Shown in pieces: positions 1 to 11,345 of a stretch of 64,000 bases of DNA (its first letter is position 1; the number at the start of each line of letters is the position of its first letter). The notes under the pieces are model-generated. The model saw only the letters and a list, made by a program, of their open reading frames with translations. It was not told the origin of the DNA and made no database searches. The position numbers were made by a program, and so were the translations under genes. The DNA lies in contig CAXXGA010000002.1 of assembly GCA_963678585.2 (NCBI GenBank), forward strand, positions 1,364,001 to 1,428,000. Reading direction: 5' to 3'. This DNA comes from Breoghania sp963678585 (GTDB lineage Bacteria > Pseudomonadota > Alphaproteobacteria > Rhizobiales > Stappiaceae).

Positions 1-18
1 CCTGTCGACGGGTTCCAA

Positions 19-276
19 TTAGCCCTGAGCCTTTTCCGTGTCTTCATCAGTGGGATCGAACAGCTGCACCGGCTGGTTCGGCATCACGGTAGAGATAGCA
101 TGCTTGTAGACGAGCTGTGAATGGCCGTCACGACGCAGCAACACGCAAAAATTGTCGAACCAGGTCACGACACCCTGCAGCTTCACCCCGTTGACGAGAA
201 AGATCGTAAGCGGCGTCTTGCCCTTCCGGACGTGGTTCAGAAACGTATCCTGAAGATTCTGAGCGCGGTCTGCCAT
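19..276 (-). CDS. hfq: RNA chaperone Hfq
   Basis: Hexameric Sm-like RNA chaperone that pairs small RNAs with mRNAs in the cytoplasm. The 85-residue product has the complete Sm fold: N-terminal helix with Q9 and the Sm1 strand region (residues 21-45), then the Sm2 signature YKHAIS at 57-62, followed by a short acidic tail, which is normal for alphaproteobacterial Hfq. An AGGAA ribosome site lies a few bases before the ATG at 276. In related genomes hfq sits between the ntr/trk cluster and hflX; here trkH is upstream on the same strand but 1.3 kb away. Only 18 bases remain after the stop, so the next gene cannot be judged. Confidence 0.97.
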   Translation of the reverse strand: MADRAQNLQDTFLNHVRKGKTPLTIFLVNGVKLQGVVTWFDNFCVLLRRDGHSQLVYKHAISTVMPNQPVQLFDPTDEDTEKAQG

Positions 277-1567
277 ACTTGTTTTTTTCCTGTTCTGCGC
301 GGACGCGGCTCTGGCGTCCTAGTCTTGATACACGGTTCTTTTGTGGCCACTGCCGGCCGTGTGCCAGGCACGTGCGCCTTGGTTTCGCAGGTTTTGACAA
401 GCACAAGCGATGCCAGATGGCCCGCCGGCTTTCCGCAGCCTGCATTTTCTGGAGAAATTCCGAGAGCGGCCCGAATTTCGGGGCGCGTTCGCGCCCATCG
501 CCGCAAGGTTTACCCCCTGAGTTCTCCACGTCCCCTCTACCGATGGCCCCGTCTGCCAATCCGACGCACTCTCCGGTGCCTCAAAATTGACCTTCGGTTA
601 CAGGTCATCGGCAGCCGATCCCCGTCAGTCCCGATCCAGCATCGCGGCGGCATCGACCCGCGATCCTGCCCGTTCTTCCACAGGCGACCTGCCTTTAAAG
701 CCAACCGAACCTCGATCGTCAGTCAAGCTTCAGTTGCCCGTCCGAATCTCCCCGATCGTCGGATCGGTCAGATCCAGTTCGTTGCGGGGGCAGCCTCCAA
801 CCGAAAACCGCCCCTCGCCGAAACAGCCGTCAGCCAGCCCTTCCGGCCTGCCGAAAACCGGTGGCGACACCGTCGCGTTCCGTTCCCGGCTCCCTCACCT
901 CTGGTCCCGCCGACCCGCTGTTCCGACCCGGCCCTTCCTTTCGAAGCACCGGACGATAACTCCAGATCGACCGTTTCGATCCCGCCCCGCATCTTTATGC
1001 GTTAGATCCGGGATCGTGGTTCCTGTCCACCCGATGAGCGACGATGGCTCATCCGCAGTTTCAAGCCTCTGATAACCATTCCTGCCAGTCTTCTTCAAGC
1101 CTGGTCACGTCTTGCACTGAAAGCGTCGCAGAGAAATCGGGCATCTCCGCGCGCCGTCCGAATCCAGTCGCACCCACTCATTTCAACGCGGTCCGCTACG
1201 GCTTTCTATAGCCCAAAAGACTATGGCCGTACCCGACGCTCCGGTGGACGACGGGGAGCTTGCATCACCGCCCGCCGACAATCCCCACCTTGGGCCATCA
1301 TTGTGGCTCCAATAGTGATGATCGTTACATTTGACGGTCGAAATAAGTGAATTCCCCCCTTCTTTCGAAACTTTTAGTGGATGGCCCGGGGTATTTTTTC
1401 CAACGCGAGCCACCATTCAATCGAAAAATGGCGCAAAATGTCACGCCTGTCACCACTCGGCTAAGGGCGTCTGCTTATTGTGCGCAGCGACTGTGACAAA
1501 AATGGCATGATCGCAGGCTATATGTACGAAAACGGACTTACGCCTACTCCACCGTGTAGACGCCTGA
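277..1567. other. 1.3 kb stretch without a recognisable gene
   Basis: Between the hfq start and the trkH stop I find no protein I can support. The open frames present (for example plus strand 121-1005) are rich in Arg, Pro and Ser, have no domain and no ribosome site, and look like chance frames of GC-rich DNA. The part from about 1300 to 1560 is somewhat less GC-rich. A short inverted repeat, GATGAGC at 1033-1039 with GCTCATC at 1047-1053, is the only structure noted. The hfq promoter must lie in this stretch or hfq is read from trkH; an undetected small RNA or a decayed gene is possible. Confidence 0.5.
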
Positions 1568-3037
1568 TTATCTTCTGAGCCAATAGGTTTTGTTCAGCGC
1601 GCCAAACAGAGCAAGGACTTCGATGCGGCCCAAAATCATCAAGGCGCACAGGATCAGTTTGGTGTGGGAATTGAAGGCCACGAAATCCGGCCAGGGCGGA
1701 ACGTCAATGGGAAGCCAGCTGCTCGTGTAGAGCGTCCCGATATTCGAGAAGCTGCTGATGGCCGCAATCAGCGCACCCTCGTAATCCATATTCTCCAGCG
1801 CCAGCGCCAGCGAGCCCATCGCCACCGTGAAAATCGCGGCGACAAAGAAACTCCAGATCGCCTTCATGAGCTGGATATCGTAGGCCTGCGATCCGAAATG
1901 CGATGAGCGTATCGCGTGCGGATAGACCAGTCGGCCGAGTTCGCGATAAGCCTGTACGGCCATGCCGCCGAGGCGATAGTGCTTCAGCCCGCCCGCGGTG
2001 GAGAACGTGCCGCCGCCCACAAGCGCGATGAACAGCACGAGAGTAAGCGGCAACACCGTAAAGCCGCCGTCGCGCACTTCAAAACCGGTCGTACTGACAA
2101 GCGAAATCGCCGTGAAGAGCCCTTCTCGCAGTGCCTGGAACGGCCCCAGAACGGCACTGGACCCAGCTGCTCGGAACAGCACCGCTGCATAGACCAGCCC
2201 CAGCACCGCGGCCAGAATGATTACCGAATAGCTTTCCCGGTGTTGCTTCAGCACCTGCACGCGCCCAATGACCAGCATCCGTTGCCACAATATGCTGGTG
2301 GCCCCCGCCAGCATGAAGACCATCAACACCATTTCCGCCAGCGGATTGCCGAAGGATGAAATATCGCCGTCGATGGGAACGAAACCGCCGGTGGAAACGG
2401 TCGAAAAGGCAAGGCACACCGCATAGATGGGCTCGATGCCGGAGACAAGCAGCGCAACGATGCAGGCCAGCGTGACCGCGACATAGAAGCCCGCAATATC
2501 GAGTGCAGCCGCCATCACGCGCTTGCGGTCCTGATGCCCTTCCGTGCCGATCAGGCGGATATAGCGGTCAGGAAGCCCGCCGATCCCGGCGGGGGCGGAA
2601 ATCAGCGTGATGCCGAGCAGCGTCAGCAATCCCCCAAGCCACTGCAACTCCGCCCGCCACACGATCAGCGCGATGGGCAAACGCTCGATCGAGCCGATAG
2701 CCGTCGCCCCGGTTGTCGTCAAACCGGAAACCGCCTCGAAAATCGCGGTCCAGACCTCAATGTCCGCAATGGTGATGAATGGCAGCGCACCGACGAGAGG
2801 CAGTAGCACCCATGCGCTCACAAGCAGCACATAGGACTGAACGCGGTTGAAGCGCCGCATGCGCCCGCGCAGGGCGAGAAACGTTGAGCCCGCACCGAAA
2901 GCCAACAGCGCCGCGATCATGGCGAAATTCAGCGCGACCGGCATATCCCCGCCCGCCACGGCCACCGAGGCAGGCAGCAACATGGTCCCTGAAAAGACCA
3001 GAAGCAGGATGGAGAGGAAGAAGAAGGTGCCGGTCAT
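1568..3037 (-). CDS. trkH: Trk potassium uptake membrane subunit TrkH
   Basis: Inner-membrane, K+-translocating subunit of the Trk system, working with the peripheral gating protein TrkA encoded just upstream. The 489-residue protein is hydrophobic throughout and has the repeated pore-loop pattern of the family: SGLTTTGAT (about residues 105-113), FSTVSTGGF, SLVSTTGFE and SSFSNIGTLY, corresponding to the four selectivity-filter segments. I start at the ATG at 3037, which begins with a clear membrane segment (TGTFFFLSILLLVF) and lies 19 bases after the trkA stop; a longer frame to 3106 would run into trkA. Probably co-transcribed with trkA. Confidence 0.95.
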   Translation of the reverse strand: MTGTFFFLSILLLVFSGTMLLPASVAVAGGDMPVALNFAMIAALLAFGAGSTFLALRGRMRRFNRVQSYVLLVSAWVLLPLVGALPFITIADIEVWTAIFEAVSGLTTTGATAIGSIERLPIALIVWRAELQWLGGLLTLLGITLISAPAGIGGLPDRYIRLIGTEGHQDRKRVMAAALDIAGFYVAVTLACIVALLVSGIEPIYAVCLAFSTVSTGGFVPIDGDISSFGNPLAEMVLMVFMLAGATSILWQRMLVIGRVQVLKQHRESYSVIILAAVLGLVYAAVLFRAAGSSAVLGPFQALREGLFTAISLVSTTGFEVRDGGFTVLPLTLVLFIALVGGGTFSTAGGLKHYRLGGMAVQAYRELGRLVYPHAIRSSHFGSQAYDIQLMKAIWSFFVAAIFTVAMGSLALALENMDYEGALIAAISSFSNIGTLYTSSWLPIDVPPWPDFVAFNSHTKLILCALMILGRIEVLALFGALNKTYWLRR

Positions 3038-3056
3038 GTGTGTCCCGCCGGCCGCC

Positions 3057-4433
3057 TCAGAAGAATTCGAGGCTGACGCGGAACATCTGTTCCACCTGCC
3101 GCACACGGTCCGCCGTGGCGAATATCACCACCCGGTCATTCGCCTCGATCTGCGTCCGCCCGTTGGGCGTGATCACCGTGTTGTCGCGGTAAATCGCGCC
3201 AATGCGGATGCCATCGGGCAGATCGACCGCCGACAGAGGCCGTCCGACGAGCGGAGAGGTCTCCAGCGCCTCGGCCTCGATGACTTCCGCCTGCCCGTTT
3301 TGCAGCGAATGCACTCCCCGGATACGACCGCGTCGCACGTGTTGCAGGATCTTGGAAATCGTCACCGCACGCGGATTGATATAGGCGTCGATACCCAGAG
3401 CATGCGCGAAAGCCGGGTAGCCCGCATTGTTCAAAAGGCTCAGATTGCGGCGACACCCCAGCTTCTTGGCCATGACGCAGGACAGGATATTGACCTCGTC
3501 ATCGTTGGTCAGGGCGACCATCGTATCGGCTTCGCCGATATCGGCCTCGCGCAGGATTTCCTGATCGAGCGCGCTGCCGTGCAGGATCACCGTGCGTTTC
3601 AGATCATCGGCGATCTGGATTGCGCGATCCCGCGAGCCTTCCACGATCTTGATCTTCGCACGCGACTGCCGCTTTTCCAGATTGCGGGCCACATAAAGCC
3701 CGATATTGCCGCCGCCCGCGATCACCACCCGGTTCGCTTCCGGCTCTTCATGCCCGAAAATGGCGAGCGTACGCCTCACATGCTCGCGCTTGGCGACCAC
3801 ATAGACCAGATCGCCGTCCAGCATGCTGTCGGAACTCTTGGGCGCAAACAGGTGATTGCCGCGCATGATGCCGGTCACCACGGCGCCCAGATCGGAGAAA
3901 AGCTCGGTGAGCTGGCGAAGAGGGGTATCGATGACCGGACAATCCTCGCCGCACAGGATGCCGACGACGACCACATGATCGTCGGCAAAACGGATCGTCT
4001 CCACCGCGCCGGGCAACGACATCCGCCGCAGCACCATTTCACCGACTTCGATTTCCGGCGAGATGATCACGTCGATGGGCATGTTGTCCCGCGTGAACAG
4101 ATCCCGCCAATGGGTGTGCAGGTAGCTCTGCGCGCGGATACGGGCGACCTTGGTCGGAACGTTGAAGAGCGAATGCGCCACCTGGCAGGCGACCATGTTC
4201 ACTTCGTCATAGAGCGTCACGCCGATCAGCATGTCGGCCTGATCTGCCCCGGCCAGCGCCAGCGTATCGGGATGCGAGCCATGGCCGACAAAGCCGCGCA
4301 CGTCCAGCGTGTCGCGGATCGCGTTGATCAGCTTCGGCGAGGAATCGATGACCGATACGTCGTTTTGTTCGGCTGCCAGTTTCTCGGCGATGCCATAGCC
4401 GACCTGGCCGGCCCCACAGATCACCACTTTCAT
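3057..4433 (-). CDS. trkA: Trk system NAD-binding regulatory subunit TrkA
   Basis: Cytoplasmic, nucleotide-binding subunit that gates the TrkH potassium pore. The 458-residue length is typical of the two-repeat form. Each half contains an RCK-N Rossmann domain followed by a TrkA-C domain: the first begins at the N terminus with VVICGAGQVGYGIAEKL, the second near residue 235 with VVIAGGGNIGLYVARNLE, and each is followed by an acidic residue at the end of strand two. Immediately upstream of trkH with a 19-base gap. In rhizobia trkA normally follows the ntr cluster, as here. Confidence 0.96.
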   Translation of the reverse strand: MKVVICGAGQVGYGIAEKLAAEQNDVSVIDSSPKLINAIRDTLDVRGFVGHGSHPDTLALAGADQADMLIGVTLYDEVNMVACQVAHSLFNVPTKVARIRAQSYLHTHWRDLFTRDNMPIDVIISPEIEVGEMVLRRMSLPGAVETIRFADDHVVVVGILCGEDCPVIDTPLRQLTELFSDLGAVVTGIMRGNHLFAPKSSDSMLDGDLVYVVAKREHVRRTLAIFGHEEPEANRVVIAGGGNIGLYVARNLEKRQSRAKIKIVEGSRDRAIQIADDLKRTVILHGSALDQEILREADIGEADTMVALTNDDEVNILSCVMAKKLGCRRNLSLLNNAGYPAFAHALGIDAYINPRAVTISKILQHVRRGRIRGVHSLQNGQAEVIEAEALETSPLVGRPLSAVDLPDGIRIGAIYRDNTVITPNGRTQIEANDRVVIFATADRVRQVEQMFRVSLEFF

Positions 4434-4713
4434 CGTGCGCTCCTGATCATTCGCACACGCCTCTCAAGCCATGCACGCTAACCTGATCCGGTACCACGAC
4501 TGTGCCCGATTGCAAGGCCAAGCTTGCCTCAAACACCGCAATCCCCGGAAGAACCGACAAGGGTGACAACCCTTCAGCCCTGCGGAAACCCGAACCGAAA
4601 ACCAGACTTGTTGTCCGGCATGGGGCTGAGTCGCGCAGCCATTTCAACCCCTCCAGCGCTCGGCCGCGGCAAGTCAGCGCCCCCGCGCCGTCTGCCATCG
4701 GCAGTTCGCAGGA

Positions 4714-6084
4714 TCAGGAAACGCCCAGCGACTTCAGCTTGCGATGGAGCGCCGAGCGTTCCATGCCGACGAATTCGGCCGTACGCGAGATGTTACCGCC
4801 GAAACGCTTGATCTGGGCGGTCAGGTAGTCGCGCTCGAACATCTCGCGCGCCTCGCGAAGCGGCATCGCCATGAGATGCTCTCCGCCGTTGTTGGAAGCC
4901 ATGGGCGGCAAGGTGGAGCCGACCTCGGCAGGCAGCATGTCGGCGGTGATCTCCGTATCGCTGTCGCCGCGCGTCAGGATCATCAGCCGTTCCACGTTGT
5001 TGCGCAGCTGGCGGATGTTGCCCGGCCAGTCATGCGTCTGGAGAACCGCCATGGCATCCGCCGCAATCGCGCGAACCGGCAGACCGGAGCTTGCGGAAAT
5101 CTGATCCATGAAGAAGGCGACAAGCTCGGGGATATCCTCGCGACGTTCCGCAAGGCCCGGCACGCGAAGCGGCACCACGCCGAGGCGGTGAAACAGATCC
5201 TCGCGGAAGCGACCTTCCGCGATCTCGTGTTCCAGATCGCGCGAGGAGGACGAGATGATGCGGATGTCGACCTGAACGCGCGTTGCACCGTTGAGGCGGG
5301 TGAAGGTCTGATCGACCAGCACGCGCAGGATCTTGCTCTGGGTCTCGCGCGGCATGTCGGCCACGGCGTCCAGATAAAGCGTTCCGCCATGCGCCTCTTC
5401 AAGCGCCCCCACCTTGCGCGGGCGCCCTTCCCCGTCCGGCTCCACGCCGAAGAGTTCTTCCTCCATGCGCTCCGGCGTGATCGCCGCCGCATTGATGACG
5501 ACGAACGGCCCGCTGGCGCGGTTGGACAGGCCGTGGATCGTACGCGCCGCCAGTTCCTTCCCCGCGCCCGAGGGGCCGGAAATCAGGATACGGCTGTTGG
5601 TCGGCGCGACCCGCTCGATGGTCTGGCGCAGATGATGGATCGCCGAAGACGCACCGATGAGCTGTTCCGCACCGCCGGAGCGCTGGCGCAGTTCCGCCAC
5701 TTCCTTGCGCAGCTTGGACGCCTCCAGCGCGCGTTCGGTGATCAGAACCAGCCGGTCGGCCTTGAACGGCTTCTCGATATAGTCGTAAGCCCCGCGACGG
5801 ATGGCCGAAACAGCGGTCTCCACGTTGCCATGACCGGAAATGATGACGACCTGAAGGTCCGGGTGCTGTTCCTTGATCTGGTCGAGAAGCGCCAGCCCGT
5901 CGAGGCGACTGCCCTGCAGCCAGATATCGAGGATGACCAGCGAGGGCCTGCGCTCCTCGATTGCGGCAAGGGCGCTATCGCTGTCGCCCGCGGTGCGGGT
6001 CTGGTAACCCTCATCATCGAGAATTCCAGCAATCAGGTCGCGAATGTCCGCTTCGTCGTCAACGATCAGAATGTCAGACGCCAT
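4714..6084 (-). CDS. ntrX: Response regulator NtrX
   Basis: DNA-binding partner of the sensor NtrY, involved in nitrogen and redox-related control in alphaproteobacteria. The 456-residue protein has a receiver domain (acidic pair D9/D10, phosphorylatable D53 in LVILDIWL), an AAA+ domain with Walker A GPSGAGKE, and a C-terminal Fis-type helix-turn-helix (GNISRTAEFVGMERSALHRK). The loop that in sigma-54 activators reads GAFTGA is replaced here by a GEGRPRKVGALEEA region, so normal sigma-54 contact is unlikely; this is usual for NtrX. The start at 6084 places MASDILIVDDE at the N terminus and overlaps the end of ntrY by 11 bases, indicating translational coupling. Confidence 0.94.
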   Translation of the reverse strand: MASDILIVDDEADIRDLIAGILDDEGYQTRTAGDSDSALAAIEERRPSLVILDIWLQGSRLDGLALLDQIKEQHPDLQVVIISGHGNVETAVSAIRRGAYDYIEKPFKADRLVLITERALEASKLRKEVAELRQRSGGAEQLIGASSAIHHLRQTIERVAPTNSRILISGPSGAGKELAARTIHGLSNRASGPFVVINAAAITPERMEEELFGVEPDGEGRPRKVGALEEAHGGTLYLDAVADMPRETQSKILRVLVDQTFTRLNGATRVQVDIRIISSSSRDLEHEIAEGRFREDLFHRLGVVPLRVPGLAERREDIPELVAFFMDQISASSGLPVRAIAADAMAVLQTHDWPGNIRQLRNNVERLMILTRGDSDTEITADMLPAEVGSTLPPMASNNGGEHLMAMPLREAREMFERDYLTAQIKRFGGNISRTAEFVGMERSALHRKLKSLGVS

Positions 6085-8368
6085 TTGAGTGCACCGCTTG
6101 TGTTTCTTGACTGTTTGAATTGTGTTCCTGCGCATCCGGCTCGCCGTCCCGGGAGCCCGTCCCGGCAGCGATCGTCAGACGCACAAGCGCCCCGTGGCCA
6201 CCTTCCGCGGCCTGCGGCGCATCCATGAGCTCAATGCCGCCGCCGTGGTCTTCCATGATCTTGCGGACGATGGCGAGGCCGAGCCCGGTCCCCTTCTCCC
6301 GCGTAGTCATGTACGGCTCCAGCAGCCTCTGCCGGTTCTCCGCGGGCAGGCCGATGCCGTTGTCCTCCACTTCCACGACGAGCTGATCTTCTTCCTCATG
6401 CAGGGAAACGACGATACGGCCCTTCTCTTCTCCGCTCTCGACTTCGGGAGCAGCGAGAACGGCTTCCGCCGCGTTCTTGATCACGTTGATCATCGCCTGA
6501 CCGATCAGCCGGTGGTCGAAATAGGCATTCACCGGATGGTCTGGCAGGCGTCCCTCGATGATCACATCGGGATGACCGACCGACTGCAGGAAAACCGCCT
6601 CGCGCACCGCCGCGACGAGGTCCTGATATTCCTTGGTCGGCTTGGGCATGCGGGCAAATGAGGAGAATTCATCGACCATCCGACCGATCTCGCCCACCTG
6701 CCGCACGATGGTGTTGACGCACTGATCGAAGACTTCGCGATCCGTCTCGATGCGCTTGCCATAGCGACGGCGGATACGCTCGGCGGATAGCTGGATAGGC
6801 GTGAGCGGGTTCTTGATCTCATGGGCAATGCGGCGCGCCACATCCGCCCAGGCGGAGGTGCGCTGCGCCGTCACCAGATCCGTGATGTCATCCAGCGTCA
6901 CCACATATCCGTGCTCGCTTTGCGACGACTGTTCCGTCGTCACGCGAACATTGACGATCCGTTCCTGCCCACCGCGCATCAGCATCATCTGGCCGGAAAC
7001 CGTCCGTCCATTGGCATGGTTCAAAGCCGGATCCACGATTTCGCCGATTTCCGGCACTGCATCTGCCAGATCGCGACCGAGCAGGCTCTCGTCTTCGGCC
7101 TCCAGCAGTATGGTCGCCGAGCGATTGACCAGCGTGATGCGGCGGCTTTCATCGATACCGATGACGCCCGCCGTCACGCCCGCCAGCACCGCTTCGGTGA
7201 AGCGGCGACGCTGGTCGATCTGATCGTTGGCGGAAAGAAGCGCCTCGCGCTGGTTGCGAACCTGCGCAGTCATGATGTTGAAGGTCGCACCAAGATTGGC
7301 AAGGTCGCCCTCGCGCCGGTCGATCGGCACCTGAACGTAGAGATTGCCTTCCGAAACCTGCCCCGCCGCCGCGATCAGCCTTCGGATTGGCGACACCATC
7401 GTGTTGGCGAAGCCGAAGCCGAACCAGATCGCGGAAAGAAGCAGCACCAGCGCCACGCCGATATAGAGGAGCGCAAAGGCGATCTGGACTCCGAAGCGAC
7501 TGTTGTCGAGCGCGTTGTATTCCTGCGCGCCTTCCTGCGACATGCGCAGATAATCGACCACGCGGGGGTCCATGGAACGGGTCACATAGAGATAGATGCC
7601 CTCATAGGCCGTGAGCTTCATCACGCCGCCCACCTGACTTGAGACACCCGGCGCGATCAGAACCGGCTGGCCGGCGTCGGCCTGCTTGAAGGAACTCGTT
7701 GGCGGCATCAGGACTTGCGCCTTGGCGTCCACCACGGTGCGCGTGACGATGGTGCCATCCGCCTTGAGCAGGAAGGCCGCAGGAATACCGCGCAACGACG
7801 CCTGAGCCTCGAAGAAACTGTCAAAACGCGTCGGCTCGAAATCATAGACCGACTTCGCTCGGTCCACGTCATTCGCCATGGCGATGAGATCGGCGCGCAG
7901 AACCCGCGCATGTTCCTGCAAATAGGCCCGCGCAACCGTCAATGCGTTGTCGATGATCGAGCGCGTGCGTTCCTCGAACCAGCGGTCGAGCCCGCGGTCG
8001 AGCGTGATGGTGGCGACAACCGCGACGAGGATGGCGGGAATGACCGCAATGAAGGAGAAAAGCCCGACAATGCGCCCCTGAAGTCGCGCCGCTGCCCTGC
8101 CCCGCTTGCGCGCCACCCAAAGGCCGTAGATTTCCCACGCAATCGCGGCCACGAGACCTGAGACCAGCACTCCGTTGGTAAGGAGCGCGATCGTCACCAC
8201 CTCGCCCGTTGGACGCAGCGGGGTCAGTCCGGTCAGTACGGCAAAGGTGGCGCCGATGGAAATCAGCGACAGAACCATGAAAATGAGGCCATAGGACCGG
8301 ATCATCCGGTTACCGCGCGTGGCTTTGCGCTGGGCCTTATCTGGTGCCGGGTCTTCGGGAACCGTCAT
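6074..8368 (-). CDS. ntrY: Sensor histidine kinase NtrY
   Basis: Membrane-bound sensor kinase that phosphorylates NtrX. In the 764 residues I see two N-terminal membrane segments plus a third and fourth (about residues 20-70, 90-120 and 290-320) that flank a periplasmic or extracytoplasmic part, a HAMP linker (FANTMVSPIRRLIAAAGQV), a PAS domain (about 385-490), the HisKA box with the phospho-accepting His in RRIAHEIKNPLTPIQL, and an HATPase domain with N box VIKNAAEAV and G boxes VEDNGIGLP and GTGLGLAIV. Its end overlaps ntrX. A terminator for ntrC lies between it and ntrC, so ntrYX probably has its own promoter in 8369-8639. Confidence 0.95.
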   Translation of the reverse strand: MTVPEDPAPDKAQRKATRGNRMIRSYGLIFMVLSLISIGATFAVLTGLTPLRPTGEVVTIALLTNGVLVSGLVAAIAWEIYGLWVARKRGRAAARLQGRIVGLFSFIAVIPAILVAVVATITLDRGLDRWFEERTRSIIDNALTVARAYLQEHARVLRADLIAMANDVDRAKSVYDFEPTRFDSFFEAQASLRGIPAAFLLKADGTIVTRTVVDAKAQVLMPPTSSFKQADAGQPVLIAPGVSSQVGGVMKLTAYEGIYLYVTRSMDPRVVDYLRMSQEGAQEYNALDNSRFGVQIAFALLYIGVALVLLLSAIWFGFGFANTMVSPIRRLIAAAGQVSEGNLYVQVPIDRREGDLANLGATFNIMTAQVRNQREALLSANDQIDQRRRFTEAVLAGVTAGVIGIDESRRITLVNRSATILLEAEDESLLGRDLADAVPEIGEIVDPALNHANGRTVSGQMMLMRGGQERIVNVRVTTEQSSQSEHGYVVTLDDITDLVTAQRTSAWADVARRIAHEIKNPLTPIQLSAERIRRRYGKRIETDREVFDQCVNTIVRQVGEIGRMVDEFSSFARMPKPTKEYQDLVAAVREAVFLQSVGHPDVIIEGRLPDHPVNAYFDHRLIGQAMINVIKNAAEAVLAAPEVESGEEKGRIVVSLHEEEDQLVVEVEDNGIGLPAENRQRLLEPYMTTREKGTGLGLAIVRKIMEDHGGGIELMDAPQAAEGGHGALVRLTIAAGTGSRDGEPDAQEHNSNSQETQAVHSNGV

Positions 8369-8639
8369 GAAACGCCTTGGATTTGCCGTTCACACGCACG
8401 CAGGACGCGCAATGAATTCGCGTTACGGATATCACACAGTGTAGCCGAAAAGCGACATAGCAAAGGCGAAAGCAAAAATAAGCCCGCAAAGCGCCGCATC
8501 ACTCGGTTGTGAATGGAAAAACTGACAATCAAAAGGCACGCGTTCGGATCAATTCCAACCACCCGGCAACACACGCAGGCCAGGCACTCAAGCCGAATCG
8601 CCCCTGCCCTGTACTACCCACGCGCACCACAAGACGCAC

Positions 8640-8670
8640 AAAAAAAGATCCCGGCTTGAGGCCGGGATCC
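8640..8670 (-). terminator. Rho-independent terminator of ntrBC
   Basis: A perfect 9-bp stem, GATCCCGGC at 8647-8655 with GCCGGGATC at 8661-8669 and a five-base loop, is followed on the minus strand by seven Ts (A run at 8640-8646). It stands 34 bases after the ntrC stop and should separate ntrBC transcription from ntrYX. The remainder of the 335-base gap up to the ntrY start at 8368 shows no gene and presumably carries the ntrY promoter. Confidence 0.85.
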
Positions 8671-8703
8671 TGAACGTTCTCTGATAGACCTGAACGCAAC
8701 CGC

Positions 8704-10146
<1,443 letters not shown>

Positions 10147-10148
10147 GG

Positions 10149-11345
10149 TCAGTTGTTCCTGTCGCTGTCGGTCGTTTCATCGCCGGTCTTATCTTCACCG
10201 CCCGGAGCCTCGCCCGGAGTGGCGTCTCCGTTCTCAGACGCGCCGAGATAGGCGGGCATGAGGATGCGGAAGGTCGTGCGGCGAGGCTGGGAGTCGCATT
10301 CGATCACGCCGCCATGGTCGCCGATGATCTTGGCGACAAGGGCCAGTCCGAGGCCTGTCCCGTTGATCTTGGTCGTGACGAACGGATCGAAGAGGTAGGA
10401 AACCAGATCGTCCGGAACGCCCGGCCCGTTGTCTCGCACACAGAACTCAAGCGGCAGGGAGACACGCTCGCCCGCACCCGGCACGGAAAGACGAATACCC
10501 GGCTTGAAGGCCGTGGAAAGCACGATCTCGCCTTCGGGATTGTCGCCAATGGCTTCCGTCGCGTTCTTCACCAGATTGAGGAACACCTGAATGAGCTGGT
10601 CGCGGTTCGCATAGACCGGCGGCAGCGAGGGGTCGTATTCCTCCACGATGGAAATATCGCGCGCAAAACCAGACTGGGCGAGCCGCTTCACGTGATCGAG
10701 AATGACGTGGATATTGACCGGCTCGCGATCCACCGGACGCTCGTCGGAAAAGACTTCCATCCTGTCCACGAGCTTCACGATCCGATCCGCTTCTTCCATG
10801 ATCAGCCGCGTTAGCGAGCGGTCGTTGTCGTCGGCCGACTGTTCCAGAAGCTGAGCCGCGCCGCGAATGCCGGAAAGCGGGTTCTTGATTTCATGAGCAA
10901 GCATCGCCGCAAGGCTGGTGACGGTGCGTGCAGCCCCGCGCGATGTCAGTTGACGGTCGATCTTTTCCGCCATGGTGCGTTCCTGAAGCATCAGGGTCAC
11001 ATGGCCGGGATGCTCGGCGAGCGGACAGGCATAGATGTCCACCATCTTCTCGTTGCCGATCCGCGGAGAGGAAATGTCGACCTTGTATTCGTTGACCGCC
11101 GCGCCGCGCTGGCGCACCTGCTCGATCAGGGTGAGAACCGGGCTTCCGAAGGGGACGAAATAGCCAAGCTTGTGCCGCCGCAGCACCGCACCGCTCGCGC
11201 CAAAGAACTCCTCAGCCGCGATATTTGCGGCCTCAACCTGATCCGTGGGGCTGACGAGCAGAACCGGATGCGGAATCGCATCCAGAACATTTGTCTCCCC
11301 CTCCGAGATGACAGGCCTTTGCCCCTGTGTCTGATTGTCGGTCAT
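10149..11345 (-). CDS. ntrB: Nitrogen sensor kinase NtrB (NR II)
   Basis: Cytoplasmic histidine kinase/phosphatase that controls NtrC in response to the PII proteins. The 398-residue protein lacks membrane segments. It has an N-terminal PAS domain (about 20-130), a HisKA box with the phospho-accepting His in LAHEIKNPLSGIRGAAQLLE, and an HATPase domain with N box LVKNATEAI, G1 box VRDNGPGVPDD and G2 box GTGLGLALV. Its start codon overlaps the dusB stop in an ATGA arrangement and its stop is two bases before ntrC, giving a dusB-ntrB-ntrC operon, the usual nifR3-ntrBC order of alphaproteobacteria. Confidence 0.97.
   Translation of the reverse strand: MTDNQTQGQRPVISEGETNVLDAIPHPVLLVSPTDQVEAANIAAEEFFGASGAVLRRHKLGYFVPFGSPVLTLIEQVRQRGAAVNEYKVDISSPRIGNEKMVDIYACPLAEHPGHVTLMLQERTMAEKIDRQLTSRGAARTVTSLAAMLAHEIKNPLSGIRGAAQLLEQSADDNDRSLTRLIMEEADRIVKLVDRMEVFSDERPVDREPVNIHVILDHVKRLAQSGFARDISIVEEYDPSLPPVYANRDQLIQVFLNLVKNATEAIGDNPEGEIVLSTAFKPGIRLSVPGAGERVSLPLEFCVRDNGPGVPDDLVSYLFDPFVTTKINGTGLGLALVAKIIGDHGGVIECDSQPRRTTFRILMPAYLGASENGDATPGEAPGGEDKTGDETTDSDRNN

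Noticed and set aside
121..1005. Plus-strand open frame of 294 codons near hfq
   Set aside because: It runs antisense through hfq, has an Arg/Pro/Ser-dominated composition, no domain and no ribosome site; it is a chance frame of GC-rich DNA.
1033..1053. Inverted repeat GATGAGC/GCTCATC as terminator of trkH
   Set aside because: Seven pairs only, no T run, and more than 500 bases after the trkH stop.
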